From NCBI GenBank assembly GCA_963729365.1, contig CAVSNQ010000006.1, forward strand, positions 248,001 through 312,000: DNA of 64,000 nt. Reading direction: 5' to 3'. Of the stretch, positions 34,339 to 43,048 are shown in pieces. Under the pieces are notes generated by a model, which saw only the letters and a program-made list of their open reading frames with translations, was not told the origin of the DNA and ran no database searches. Each line of letters opens with the position of its first letter. Position 1 is the stretch's first letter. Made by a program: the position numbers and the translations under genes. The stretch is from JASHPR01 sp963729365. GTDB taxonomy: Bacteria; Actinomycetota; Actinomycetes; Streptosporangiales; Streptosporangiaceae.

Positions 34339-34749
34339 ATGCTAAGCGGTCAACCTGCCTCACCCCGCACCAGGACAGAGCAGTACCTGCGGCTCGTGCG
34401 CCCGGCAGCGCGGGGATGCTGGGGGATCGTGGCAGCCGTGGCAGTGTTTTCCGCGGCGGGTGCTATCGGCGGCCGGGGCGGGCTGGCGCTGGCGAGCGGC
34501 TATCTGGCCTTTGCGGGCAGCTACTGCCTGCTGAACTTCCGGCAGTGCCGGGAAACCCACTGCGCCATCACCGGCCCCGGCTGGACGATGGCCGCGCTGC
34601 TGGGCTGCGCCGCGGTGCTGGTGCCCGGCTCAGGCCTGTCCTGGTACCAGGTGACCGGCGCGAGCCTCGCCGCGATCGCGATCTGCGTCCTGGGATTTGG
34701 CCTGGAATGGGCGGTCGCCGCCCGCACCGGCAGCCACGCGCTGCGATAA
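34339..34749 (+). CDS. Small integral membrane protein, unknown
   Basis: Protein of 136 residues from ATG 34339, preceded by GGAG at 34329-34332 with six-base spacing; ATG 34327 inside the palindrome would leave no ribosome site. Four hydrophobic segments, with a conserved-looking Cys-rich loop FRQCRETHCAITGPGW between the second and third. The family is not recognised. It is followed eight bases later by a TetR gene, so the regulator and its target membrane protein form one unit under the palindrome. Confidence 0.75.
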   Translation: MLSGQPASPRTRTEQYLRLVRPAARGCWGIVAAVAVFSAAGAIGGRGGLALASGYLAFAGSYCLLNFRQCRETHCAITGPGWTMAALLGCAAVLVPGSGLSWYQVTGASLAAIAICVLGFGLEWAVAARTGSHALR

Positions 34750-34757
34750 GACGACCC

Positions 34758-35366
34758 ATGCCCAGGATCGGAGAAGACCAGCGGACCGCGCGGCGCGGCC
34801 AGATCCTCGCCGCCGCGCTCGCCTGCTTCGCCCGCACCGGCTACTACGCCACCACCATGGCCGAGGTCGCCGCCGGAGCCGGAATTTCCAAAGGCGCCCC
34901 CTACCTGTACTTCCCCAGCAAGGAAACGCTCTACGTCGCCCTGCACAATCAGTGGGACTGCGCCCTCACCGCCCGGATCAATGCCGCCATCTCGAACATG
35001 CCAGCCGGCGAGCGCCACGCCCCCCGGCGGGTCCTGCGCACCCTCGTCGCAGCCGTCGGAGCCCACGTCACCGAGGACCCGCAGACATGCCGGGTTCTGA
35101 TGGAAGCACGCACCCTGGCCGCCTACCAGCCCGCCATCGCCGCCGCAGTCCACGACTCCGACGCACAGGCCCGTGACCGACTCGCCTCACTCATCCAGGC
35201 CGGCACCACGATCGGCGAATGGCCCAGCGGGACCGATCCCGTCCTGCAGGCCCGGCTGATCACCGCCACCTTGCACGGGATGATGGCGCAGTGGCACCTG
35301 GCGCCCGGCTCGTTCTCCTGGGACACCGTCGCCGGCGCGCTCAGCACCTCAGGCCACAGCCAATGA
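34758..35366 (+). CDS. TetR-family regulator (autoregulator of the palindrome)
   Basis: Protein of 202 residues: helix-turn-helix region RGQILAAALACFARTGYYATTMAEVAAGAGISKGAPYLYFPSKETLYVAL, then a helical ligand domain ending in FSWDTVAGALSTSGHSQ. ATG 34758 begins MPRIGEDQRTARRGQ. The TGACTGACTAGTCAGTCA palindrome upstream of the same transcript is the obvious operator. Confidence 0.92.
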   Translation: MPRIGEDQRTARRGQILAAALACFARTGYYATTMAEVAAGAGISKGAPYLYFPSKETLYVALHNQWDCALTARINAAISNMPAGERHAPRRVLRTLVAAVGAHVTEDPQTCRVLMEARTLAAYQPAIAAAVHDSDAQARDRLASLIQAGTTIGEWPSGTDPVLQARLITATLHGMMAQWHLAPGSFSWDTVAGALSTSGHSQ

Positions 35367-35508
35367 GCTATCTGGCCCAGCCGGCGCCGCCGGCATGCGC
35401 GCTGGCCCAGTCTGATACCGCCGGGTGGTCAGGTGATGCCCGCGAAGCTGCGTGCCTCATCCCGGTCCCGGCAAGCCCGCACTCCGATGATCCGCTCCTG
35501 GTCAACGG

Positions 35509-35841
35509 TCAGGACAAGGTAATTGGCCGCCATCCTTCTTCTTCTAGAAGTCTGTTCCAGGCTTTCCGGGTTCCTATGCCAGGTATTCCCAGCAGATCCG
35601 CCCGTTCTTCCTGCGCTGTCAGTCGGGAGAACTTCCGATGAAGAGGATGGTCAGGCGAAACCAGGGCGTCCTTTCGATGCAGGATAGGTGGGTTGTCCGT
35701 GGAGCGGAAATCGCTGAAGCGGACCGCGAATGTCTGCAGATCGATCCGCAGCGGCGCTTCGAGCGCGGGATGAGGGTCGCTTTCGAACGAGGGATAGAAC
35801 AGGTAAGAGACCTTCCGGCTTCTGCGGTGCAGCTTGATCAC
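35509..35841 (-). pseudogene. C-terminal remnant, probably DNA-phosphorothioation-associated methyltransferase
   Basis: About 110 residues: IVIKLHRRSRKVSYLFYPSF, DPHPALEAPLRIDLQTFAVRF, DNPPILHRKDALVSPDHPLHRKF and LTAQEERADLLGIPG..IGTRKAWNRLL. The HRK..SPDHPL, LTAQEE and IGTR..W..LL order matches, as I recall, the C-terminus of the Dnd-related putative methyltransferase family. A TGA stands four codons before the GTG with no ribosome site, so the N-terminal part is lost. Codon use is less GC-biased than neighbours, which fits transferred DNA. Confidence 0.5.
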
Positions 35842-35880
35842 GATCGGGCTTCAGTCTTATAAACGAGGGATCGCCAGCAC

Positions 35881-36186
35881 TTATCGCCAGGTCAGCGAGT
35901 TGGGCGTGTACTGGTCGGCAGGCAGCTGGGTGGTCATGTCCCGCAAGCTGGCCACGATGACCATGAGGTCACGGTCATCAAGCTCATGATCGGCAAGGAC
36001 TCTCTTGCAGCCGAACAGCACGACGCGGGCACGGTCACGGCTGATTCTCAGGTAGGTCAGCTCGTCTTTCGTGGTGGCGGGCGCGGCCAGGGTGAGTGCG
36101 GTCTCGATTGCGTGGCAGAACTCTCGTAGTGCGCTGCTGCTGGGTGGGACCGCCGGGACGCTGCGACCGTCTGGGTACTCGGGCAT
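35881..36186 (-). CDS. Hypothetical small protein divergent from GntR
   Basis: Protein of 101 residues from ATG 36186, which follows GAGGAGGG. Helical, with REFCHAIETALTLAAPATTKDELTYLRISRDRARVVLFGCKRVL and DLMVIVASLRDMTTQLP. No signal peptide or membrane segment; no family recognised, though similar short proteins beside small GntR regulators are common in streptomycetes and relatives. Confidence 0.75.
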   Translation of the reverse strand: MPEYPDGRSVPAVPPSSSALREFCHAIETALTLAAPATTKDELTYLRISRDRARVVLFGCKRVLADHELDDRDLMVIVASLRDMTTQLPADQYTPNSLTWR

Positions 36187-36264
36187 TGCCCCCTCCTCAT
36201 GTGTGTCGCGGCGGCGGGCTCGCCAGGTACGTGGGCGTAGCTGGTTCAGAGCCCGGTTCGATAA

Positions 36265-36284
36265 GTGTACACACGTGCTTACAC
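36265..36284. promoter_or_regulatory. Imperfect palindrome, candidate GntR operator
   Basis: GTGTACACACGTGCTTACAC matches its own complement at 16 of 20 positions, centred on CACGTG. It lies in the 140-base gap between the hypothetical gene and the small GntR gene. Confidence 0.5.
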
Positions 36285-36326
36285 GGGCAAGCCCTGCCAT
36301 GCAGGCGCAAGCACCGGGGGGGCATC

Positions 36327-36566
36327 GTGCCGTGCGTGATCGATCACGATTCGCCCGTGCCCCTGCATGAGCAACTAGCGGGCATCCTGCGGGCGATGAT
36401 CGCGGACGGCCGGATCACCGGGCGCGTGCCCAGCATCCTGACCCTGGCCCAGGAGTACGGAGTCTCGCACCGCACATCCCAGCGGGCCCTGGCCTCGCTC
36501 GCTGACCAAGGACTGATCGTGGCCGTGCGCGGCAAGGGCTTCTACGTCAAGCGCAACCAGAGCTAA
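36327..36566 (+). CDS. Minimal GntR-family regulator
   Basis: Protein of only 79 residues: VPLHEQLAGILRAMIADGRIT..VPSILTLAQEYGVSHRTSQRALASLADQGLIVAVRGKGFYV is a complete GntR winged helix, but no effector domain follows. GTG 36327 follows a run of G residues. Such short GntR proteins (KorSA-like) occur widely in actinomycetes, often linked to plasmid transfer or small divergent genes. Confidence 0.88.
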   Translation: MPCVIDHDSPVPLHEQLAGILRAMIADGRITGRVPSILTLAQEYGVSHRTSQRALASLADQGLIVAVRGKGFYVKRNQS

Positions 36567-36680
36567 AGCGCAGGCACCCGGACGAGGGGTAAGGCCATAG
36601 GCCCGGCAATTGCCAGGCGCTCCATCCGCGAGCGATACGAGTGGGCTCACGGTTCAGCTAATGGACATAGAGCGTGTCTC

Positions 36681-37386
36681 TTACCACGGGACCGGTGTCC
36701 CGTCCCAGGAGAAGAAGTCCCCGGAGGGCCCGTCGTCCGGCAGCAGCGCCAGCCGGACCGCGCCTGCCGCGGCCTCGGCCGGGTCGCCGCCGCTGGCGGT
36801 GGCGGTGGCGTTGAGGTCGGTCCGGCGCAGGCCGGGTGCGAGCGCGTTGACCTTGATGCCGTCATCGGCCAGGGCGTGGGCGTAATACACAGTCAGCGCG
36901 TTCAGGGCGGCCTTGGACGACCGGTAGGCGGCGTGGGTGCCCCGGTGCGGGAACTGCGGCCCGGTCGCCCAGGTCAGCGATCCGGTGCCGCTGGAGATGT
37001 TCACGATCCGGGGATGCGCGGCTGCCGCAGCGCCGGCAGGAAGGCGTTGGTCACCGCGACGACCCCGAAGACGTTCGTCTCATAGATACGGCGAAAGGTG
37101 CGGCGTCCTCTCGGTCCGGTGTCTTGTCATCGCCGGAGATGCCGGCGTTGTTGACCAAGATGTCCAGCGGGCCGGCCCGGTGCGCGGCGTCGGCGATGCT
37201 CGCGGCGTCGGTCACGTCGAGGACGAGCAGCCGGGCGCCGCCGCCGATCTCCTTGACGGCGCGCTCTCCGCGCGCGGCGTCCCGCGAGCCGACGTAAACG
37301 GTAAGGCCCGCGCCCGCGAGCTGACGCGCGATCTCCTTGCCGATGCCCTTGTTGGCCCCGGTAACCAGTGCGATCGAGTTGTCCAT
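36681..37386 (-). pseudogene. SDR gene split by two frameshifts
   Basis: From ATG 37386: MDNSIALVTGANKGIGKEIARQLAGAG.., VLDVTDAASIADAA and DILVNNAGISGDD are in one frame. After about 37085 the sense continues in another (RRIYETNVFGVVAVTNAFLPALR) and after about 37010 in a third (VNISSGTGSLTW.., YRSSKAALNALTVYYA.., up to PSGDFFSWDGTPVPW). All SDR motifs (TGxxxGIG, NNAG, Ser, YxxxK) are present, so two single-base changes separate it from an intact NAD(P)-dependent dehydrogenase. Recent decay or assembly error. Confidence 0.85.
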
Positions 37387-37438
37387 ACCGTCCAGGGTGC
37401 CCGCCAGTGAGGCGACCGATCCAGGGACCAGGCCATCG

Positions 37439-38359
37439 TTACGGCTCGGGGACGCCGAGGCCCTTGGCGCCCGGTCCCGACTGGACCAGGTCAAGGCCGC
37501 TGCGGGCGATCCACTCGAGCGCGACCGCGGCCCGGTGTACCTTCTCCCGCGCGATCGCGGCCGCCTCGTCCGCGAGGTGCAGGCCGCTCGGGTAGAGCGG
37601 CCGCGAGTTGCGCAACCCGAACTTCACGTACATGGGCGCGGCGACCGCGATCAGGTCGGCCGCCTCGTGTCCCCGGACCACGCCGCCCAGCGCGTCCGGG
37701 GCCTCGACGTAGAGGTCGATCGGCACCGAGGCCGCGGCGCGCATCTCGGCCAGCTGACCGAGCGTGACGTCGGACGGCACGTTGACCGTCGATCCGCCGA
37801 TCCCCTCGAGTTGGCGCAGGCTGACCGGGTTGGACGGGGCCGCCGCCGCCGACACCTTCCAGACCACCGACTCGGGGATCTGGCCGGCCGCCTGCATCTC
37901 GGCCAGTAGCTGCAGCAGGCCGGTGTCGGCGACCAGGAAGCCGCGGATGCCCTGCTCGACGCCGCGCAGCACGTCGTCGATCGCGTACCTGAGCTGCCGT
38001 GCGCCGCGGAGCTGGCCTGCGAGCGCCGGGCCGTCGGCGGCCACGGCGGACCGGCCGGTGTCCCATTCCTCCCGCGGCCCGACGAACAGGGAGACCTCGA
38101 TCCCGTTGTCCGCGCCGATCCGCGCCATCTCCGCGAGCTCGGCCCCGGCCAGCAGCATCGCGCCGCTGCCTTGCGACACGCGGTTGACGGTGATCCCGGC
38201 GCCGACCGCGGCCTCGACGGCGGCCAGGAACACCGCGGGGCCCTCAATGCTGGGGATCTCGATCCTGAAATGCGCCCCATCGGGGAACCTCGCCGTGCTC
38301 ACCGCCGCCGGCGGCTCGGGCACCACCCCGTGCCGCGCGAGAATCTCGGCTCCGGTCAT
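37439..38359 (-). CDS. U32-type peptidase-family protein
   Basis: Protein of 306 residues with no signal peptide, starting MTGAEILARHGVVPEPPAAV at ATG 38359. Repeating beta-alpha units (FRIEIPSIEGPAVFLAAVEAAV, GIEVSLFVGPREEW, IDDVLRGVEQGIRGFLVADTGLL, VPIDLYVEAPDALGGV) suggest a TIM-barrel, and the overall pattern resembles the actinobacterial branch annotated as peptidase U32. Catalytic residues of that family are poorly defined. It is divergent from the aldehyde dehydrogenase gene and may act in the same catabolic route. Confidence 0.55.
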   Translation of the reverse strand: MTGAEILARHGVVPEPPAAVSTARFPDGAHFRIEIPSIEGPAVFLAAVEAAVGAGITVNRVSQGSGAMLLAGAELAEMARIGADNGIEVSLFVGPREEWDTGRSAVAADGPALAGQLRGARQLRYAIDDVLRGVEQGIRGFLVADTGLLQLLAEMQAAGQIPESVVWKVSAAAAPSNPVSLRQLEGIGGSTVNVPSDVTLGQLAEMRAAASVPIDLYVEAPDALGGVVRGHEAADLIAVAAPMYVKFGLRNSRPLYPSGLHLADEAAAIAREKVHRAAVALEWIARSGLDLVQSGPGAKGLGVPEP

Positions 38360-38443
38360 GCCCGCCGCCCTTCTCCGGTTCCGCCCACCTGACATTCTTA
38401 GCATTGCGGGGGACCGGCCCTGCGCCCGACAAGGAAGGACGCG

Positions 38444-39811
38444 ATGACGTTCACGAGCGTGAATCCGCACGACCCGTCAGACGTGATCGGCGAGTGGGAA
38501 TCTGCCGGCGAGGGCGATGTGGCCGCCGTGGTGGAGCGGGCCCGCCGCGCCGCGGCCGCCTGGCGCCGGGCTCCGGGAGCGGCCCGGGCGGCCGCGCTCG
38601 GCCAGGCGGCCGCCGCCCTGGATCAGCGCGCTGCCGAGGTCACCGCGCTCACCGTCCGCGAGGTGGGCAAGCCGGTCTCCGAGGCGCGCGGCGAGGTGGC
38701 CAGGGCCGTGTCGATCCTGCGTTACTACGCGCAGCTCGCGCTGCTTCCCGACGGGGAGACGCTGCCCGCCGCCGACCCGGACGCGCTGCTGATGACCCGT
38801 TACCGTCCGGTCGGGGTGGCCGCGCTGCTCACGCCGTGGAACTTCCCGGTCGCGATCCCGCTCTGGAAGGCGGCCCCGAGCCTGGCCTACGGCAACGCGA
38901 CCATACTGAAGCCGTCCAGCGCCGCCGCGGCCACCGCGCTGCTGCTGCACGAGATCATCGCGCCGGTGCTGCCGGATGGCGTCTTCCAGGTGCTGCTCGG
39001 CGGGGCCGAAACCGCGCGCCCGCTGATCGACCATCCGGACGTGGCCGCGGTGTCCTTCACCGGCTCGGTTCCCGTGGGCCGGGACATCACCAGACGGGTG
39101 GCCGCGCGGGGCGGCAAGGTCCAGGCCGAGATGGGCGGGCAGAACCCCTCGATCGTGCTGGCCGACGCCGACCTGGGCCGGACAGCCGCCACCATCGCCT
39201 ACGCGACGATGGGCTACGCGGGCCAGAAGTGCACGGCGACCAGCCGCGTGATCGTCGAAAAGACGGTGTACAGCGATTTCCGTGACCGTCTCGCCGAGGC
39301 CATCACCGCGCTGCAGGTCGAGGATCCCGCCGCCGAGGGCACGCTGGTCGGCCCGATGATCGACGACGGCGCGCGGTCGGCCGCCCTGGCCGCGGTGAGC
39401 GCCTCCGGCGGCCGGGTGATCACCGGCGGCCAGGCGCTGGACGCCCCCGGGTACTACCTGGCGCCGACGCTGGTCGAGCTGGACGGCCCGACCGGACCGC
39501 TGGCCAGCGAAGAGGTCTTCGCGCCGGTGGCCGCGGTGATCAGCGCCGACTCGGCGGACGAGGCGGTCGAGATCGCCAACGGGGTCAGGTTCGGGCTGGT
39601 CGCCGCCGTTTTCACCAGCGACCTGGGCCGGGCGCTCCGGCTGACCAACGAACTCGATGCCGGCATGGTCAGGGTCAACGCCCCCACGTCGGGCGTGGAC
39701 TTCCACGCGCCGTTCGGCGGGGCCAAGGAGTCCAGCTACGGCCCGCGGGAGCAGGGCCTGGCCGCCCGCTCCTTCTACACCGAGTCCCGGACGGTGCTGA
39801 TCACGCCCTGA
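38444..39811 (+). CDS. NAD(P)-dependent aldehyde dehydrogenase
   Basis: Protein of 455 residues of the ALDH superfamily. Asn133 in TPWNFPVAIPLWK, Lys156 (ILKPSS), FTGS around 205-208, general base Glu229 (VQAEMGGQNPS) and catalytic Cys263 (GYAGQKCTATSRV) are all present. The length and Gly-Gln-Lys-Cys motif fit the benzaldehyde/succinate-semialdehyde/alpha-ketoglutaric semialdehyde branch. Ribosome site AAGGAAGG precedes ATG 38444. Confidence 0.95.
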   Translation: MTFTSVNPHDPSDVIGEWESAGEGDVAAVVERARRAAAAWRRAPGAARAAALGQAAAALDQRAAEVTALTVREVGKPVSEARGEVARAVSILRYYAQLALLPDGETLPAADPDALLMTRYRPVGVAALLTPWNFPVAIPLWKAAPSLAYGNATILKPSSAAAATALLLHEIIAPVLPDGVFQVLLGGAETARPLIDHPDVAAVSFTGSVPVGRDITRRVAARGGKVQAEMGGQNPSIVLADADLGRTAATIAYATMGYAGQKCTATSRVIVEKTVYSDFRDRLAEAITALQVEDPAAEGTLVGPMIDDGARSAALAAVSASGGRVITGGQALDAPGYYLAPTLVELDGPTGPLASEEVFAPVAAVISADSADEAVEIANGVRFGLVAAVFTSDLGRALRLTNELDAGMVRVNAPTSGVDFHAPFGGAKESSYGPREQGLAARSFYTESRTVLITP

Positions 39812-39859
39812 CCGATCACGACCGGCGGTTCGGACTCGGGTGGCTCATGATTGATTAGC

Positions 39860-39880
39860 CCGTCCCGGAAACCGGGGCGG
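39860..39880. terminator. Hairpin between convergent ALDH and MarR genes
   Basis: Stem CCGTCCCGG / CCGGGGCGG (nine pairs, one G-T) with AAA loop; it ends two bases before the MarR stop codon. Confidence 0.65.
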
Positions 39881-39881
39881 C

Positions 39882-40379
39882 TCAGGGCGCCGCGGGGCTG
39901 GCCGTGGCTGCCTCGTCATGCAGGTGAGTGGTCTGCTCGCGCAGGATGTCGGTCAGGCCCACGAGGTATCTGGAGATCGCGGCCAGTTCGGCCGGCTGGT
40001 ATTGCGCGGAGAGATCCGCGATGGCCTGCCCGAGCGGTGTGAATACCTCCGCGGCCTGGCGATCGCTGGCCGGGTTGGCCAGGCGCGTGACGATCACGCT
40101 GCGGCGGTCGCGCGGGTTGGGCTCGCGCTGTACGTATCCCGCTTTGACGAGGCGGTCCACCACTCCGGTGATCGCCCCGGTGGTCAGGCCGGTGTGGGTG
40201 GCCAGTTCCCCGGCGGTTGACGGACCCAGGCGGCCCAGGACGTCCAGCAGCTTGCGCTCGGTGCCGGAGATGCCCAGCCGCTTGCCGACTGCCTCGTGGA
40301 ACATCACGACCGCGGTGCTGAGCTCGCGGCCGATGAGACGGCCAAGCCGCTCCTGATCGCTTGCTGTCTGCCCGTCCAT
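39882..40379 (-). CDS. MarR-family regulator
   Basis: Protein of 165 residues: SGTERKLLDVLGRLGPSTAGELATHTGLTTGAITGVVDRLVKAGYVQREPNPRDRRSVIVTRL is the winged-helix domain with the family DxRS/DRR wing motif. It is divergent from a membrane protein gene, with an AT-rich 71-base gap that holds a quasi-palindrome; it probably represses both. Confidence 0.93.
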   Translation of the reverse strand: MDGQTASDQERLGRLIGRELSTAVVMFHEAVGKRLGISGTERKLLDVLGRLGPSTAGELATHTGLTTGAITGVVDRLVKAGYVQREPNPRDRRSVIVTRLANPASDRQAAEVFTPLGQAIADLSAQYQPAELAAISRYLVGLTDILREQTTHLHDEAATASPAAP

Positions 40380-40387
40380 GATGTTAA

Positions 40388-40416
40388 CTTACACAAAGAG
40401 AATCTTATCTCGCAAG
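40388..40416. promoter_or_regulatory. AT-rich quasi-palindromic region, candidate MarR operator
   Basis: CTTAC..GCAAG ends frame a loose 29-base inverted repeat; inside and beyond it, ATCTCGCAAGCT (40407-40418) is a quasi-palindrome of the ATCTTGCAAGAT type common for MarR sites. Confidence 0.4.
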
Positions 40417-40450
40417 CTAAACTAATTCTGATGACCGTAGGGAGATCCCG

Positions 40451-41488
40451 ATGCTCGTGCCTCGCGGCCGCGCCCGGCCAGTCATAGTCCTCCTGCTCCT
40501 GGCGCCGCTGATCGCGGAAGTGCTGTGGGGGACCACGACAGTCACCGAGAGCGCTGGATACTTTGCCCAGATCGGCCTGTACGGCGGGGGCGCGCTCCTC
40601 ATCCGCGAAGTGGTGCGCCGCTGGGGCGGCGGGTGGCCCTCGATCCTGCTGCTCGGCGCCGCCTACGGCGCCATCGAGGAAGGCCTGCTCGAGCCGACCT
40701 GGTTCACCCCGGCCCTGCAGTCCCATCCCTATGGCGTCGCCCTCGGCGTGTTCTGGACCTACGCCGCGTTCAACATCGGCTATCACGCGGTCTTCAGCAT
40801 CGCGATCCCGATCCTGCTCACCGAGCTGCTGTTCCCCGCCTGGCGGGACAAGCCCTGGCTGGGCCCGGCCGGCACGGTCGTGGTCGGCGCGGTCTACCTG
40901 GTCAACGCGGCCGGCATCGGCCTGCTGTGGTACACCGTGCTGCAGAAAAGCGTCTTCCACGTGCCGGCCAGGGTGCACCCCGCTCAGCAGGCCGCAGCCG
41001 TGGCCCTGGTCATCACCCTGATGGTGCTGGCCCGGCTCGCCGCCCCGACCCGCACGTTCACCCCCGGCGGGCCGCCGCCGCCAACCGCGGGCCGGCTCGC
41101 CGCCGCCGCCGCGCTCGGCGCCGGCGCCTGGTTCGGGCTGCTGCTGCTGTCCGGATTGGGCAACCACCTGGGCTGGCTGCCGTTCCCCGTCCCCATCGCC
41201 ATCGCGGCCGCCGAAGTTGCCCTCGCCGCCTGGTCGCTGCGGCGCTGGTCGGCCCGTACCGATCTGCAAGTGCTCGCCGTCTGCTCCGGCGCCCTGATCG
41301 TGCAGATGGCCGCCGGTTTCGGCGTCACCGGCCTCACCGGGCCGGTGAACATCGTCGGCAAGGCCATCCTCAATGTCATCGCGGTGGGCCTGCTGGCCTG
41401 GTTCGCGCTGCGACTGCGCCGGCGTGACGCCCACGCCCAGTACCCGCCCCCTGCTTTCGCCCACCACGGCAGCGCGATGAGCGACTGA
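40451..41488 (+). CDS. Multi-pass membrane protein under MarR control, unknown
   Basis: Protein of 345 residues with about nine hydrophobic helices. GGGAG at 40440-40444 precedes ATG 40451. Loop motifs: GAAYGAIEEGLLEPTWF and AFNIGYHAVFSIAIPILL. The Glu-Glu and the later His recall CAAX/CPBP-type membrane proteases but the Arg of EExxxR is missing, so this family is not claimed. No signal for a transporter family either. Confidence 0.75.
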   Translation: MLVPRGRARPVIVLLLLAPLIAEVLWGTTTVTESAGYFAQIGLYGGGALLIREVVRRWGGGWPSILLLGAAYGAIEEGLLEPTWFTPALQSHPYGVALGVFWTYAAFNIGYHAVFSIAIPILLTELLFPAWRDKPWLGPAGTVVVGAVYLVNAAGIGLLWYTVLQKSVFHVPARVHPAQQAAAVALVITLMVLARLAAPTRTFTPGGPPPPTAGRLAAAAALGAGAWFGLLLLSGLGNHLGWLPFPVPIAIAAAEVALAAWSLRRWSARTDLQVLAVCSGALIVQMAAGFGVTGLTGPVNIVGKAILNVIAVGLLAWFALRLRRRDAHAQYPPPAFAHHGSAMSD

Positions 41489-41554
41489 CCGGCGAGAGCA
41501 TGACCGTCACTGCCAACCAGGAGCGATACCGGGGTAGCGCGCGCTGGCCGGCCG

Positions 41555-42991
41555 TCACCAGCCGCCCGGCAGCGGCATTCCCTCGGTGTAGCCGGCCGCG
41601 CCCTGCACGCCGACGACCGCCCGGGCGTGCAGTTCGTCCAGGTCGCTGGCGCCCGCGTAGGTGCAGGCGCTGCGCAGGCCGGCCGTGATCGAGTCGATCA
41701 AGTCCTCGACGCCCGGCCGCTGTGGGTCCAGGTACATCCGCGAGCTGGAGATGCCTTCCTCGAACAGTTCCTTGCGCGCCCGGTCGAACGGCGAGTCGGC
41801 GGCCGCGCGCAGCCGTACCGCCCGGGCCGAGGCCATGCCGAAGCTCTCCTTGTACAGGCGGCCGTCGGCGTCACGGAACACGTCGCCCGGCGACTCGCAG
41901 GTACCGGCGAACCAGGAACCGATCATGACGTTGGACGCGCCCGCCGCGAGCGCGAGCGCGACGTCCCGGGGGTAGCGGACGCCGCCGTCCGCCCACACAT
42001 GGGCGCCGAGCCTGCGTGCCTCGGCCGAGCACTCCAGGACCGCGGTGAACTGCGGACGGCCGACCCCGGTCATCATCCGGGTGGTGCACATGGCGCCCGG
42101 CCCGACGCCGACCTTGACGATGTCGGCGCCCGCCTCGACCAGGTCGGCGACGCCCCCTGCGGTCACCACGTTGCCCGCGACGACCGGCACCGACGGCGAG
42201 ATATCCCGCACCGTCCGCAGCGCGTGGATCATCTTGTCCTGGTGGCCGTGGGCCGTGTCGACCACCAGCAGGTCCGCGCCCGCGTCCAGCAACAGCTTGG
42301 CCTTGCCCGCGACGTCGCCGTTGATGCCGATAGCGGCCCCGATCCGCAGCCGGCCGCGGTCGTCGGTGGCGGGCTGGTACAGGGTCGCGCGCAGCGCGCC
42401 CGTGCGGGTCAGGATGCCCACGCACCGGCCGGTGCCGTCCACCACCGGGGCGAGCCGGTGCCTGCCGTCGTGCAGCAGCCCGAATGCGTGCTCCGGGTCG
42501 GTCCCGGCGGGCAGCGTGAACAGCTCCGCGGACATGACCTGGCGCAGCTGGGTGAACCTGTCCACGCCATTGCAGTCGGACTCGGTGACCACGCCGACCG
42601 GGCGCCCGTCCTCGACCACGACCACGGCGCCGTGCGCGCGCTTGGGCAGCAGGCTGAGCGCGTGCCCGGTCGTGGCCTCGGGGCCGAGCGTCAGCGGGGT
42701 GTCATGCACCAGATCACGGCTCTTCACCCAGGACACCACCTCGGCGACCACATCCACCGGGATGTCCTGCGGGAGCACGACCAGGCCACCGCGCCGGGCC
42801 ACGGTCTCGGCCATCCTGCGCCCGGCGACCGCGGTCATGTTGGCCACGATCACCGGGATCGTGGTGCCGCTGCCGTCGGCGGAGGCCAGGCTGACATCAA
42901 GCCGGGAAGTCACGGCTGACCGGCTCGGCACGAGGAACACGTCGCTGTAGGCAAGGTCGTGAAACGGTAGTTGTTCGGTAAGGAATCGCAC
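41555..42991 (-). CDS. guaB1: GuaB1-type IMP dehydrogenase-related protein (probable GMP reductase)
   Basis: Protein of 478 residues: split IMPDH/GMPR barrel with two CBS domains inserted (residues ~100-205: TTGHALSLLPKRAHGAVVVVEDGRPVGVVTESD; DPEHAFGLLHDGRHRLAPVVDGTGRCVGILTRTG). Catalytic Cys302 in VGPGAMCTTRMMTGVG and AGNVVTAGGV are as in the family. The Thr-Arg after Cys and overall pattern fit the actinobacterial GuaB1 group, shown in mycobacteria to act as GMP reductase. Monocistronic. Confidence 0.92.
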   Translation of the reverse strand: MRFLTEQLPFHDLAYSDVFLVPSRSAVTSRLDVSLASADGSGTTIPVIVANMTAVAGRRMAETVARRGGLVVLPQDIPVDVVAEVVSWVKSRDLVHDTPLTLGPEATTGHALSLLPKRAHGAVVVVEDGRPVGVVTESDCNGVDRFTQLRQVMSAELFTLPAGTDPEHAFGLLHDGRHRLAPVVDGTGRCVGILTRTGALRATLYQPATDDRGRLRIGAAIGINGDVAGKAKLLLDAGADLLVVDTAHGHQDKMIHALRTVRDISPSVPVVAGNVVTAGGVADLVEAGADIVKVGVGPGAMCTTRMMTGVGRPQFTAVLECSAEARRLGAHVWADGGVRYPRDVALALAAGASNVMIGSWFAGTCESPGDVFRDADGRLYKESFGMASARAVRLRAAADSPFDRARKELFEEGISSSRMYLDPQRPGVEDLIDSITAGLRSACTYAGASDLDELHARAVVGVQGAAGYTEGMPLPGGW

Positions 42992-43048
42992 GTCAACGAT
43001 TCTGCCCCCGGCCGGGGAGTGCGAACGCCGTGGCGGTCCGGCCAGTGG

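Noticed and set aside
40451..41488. Membrane protein as CAAX-type (CPBP) protease
   Set aside because: The EExxxR motif lacks Arg and the other His motifs are not convincing.
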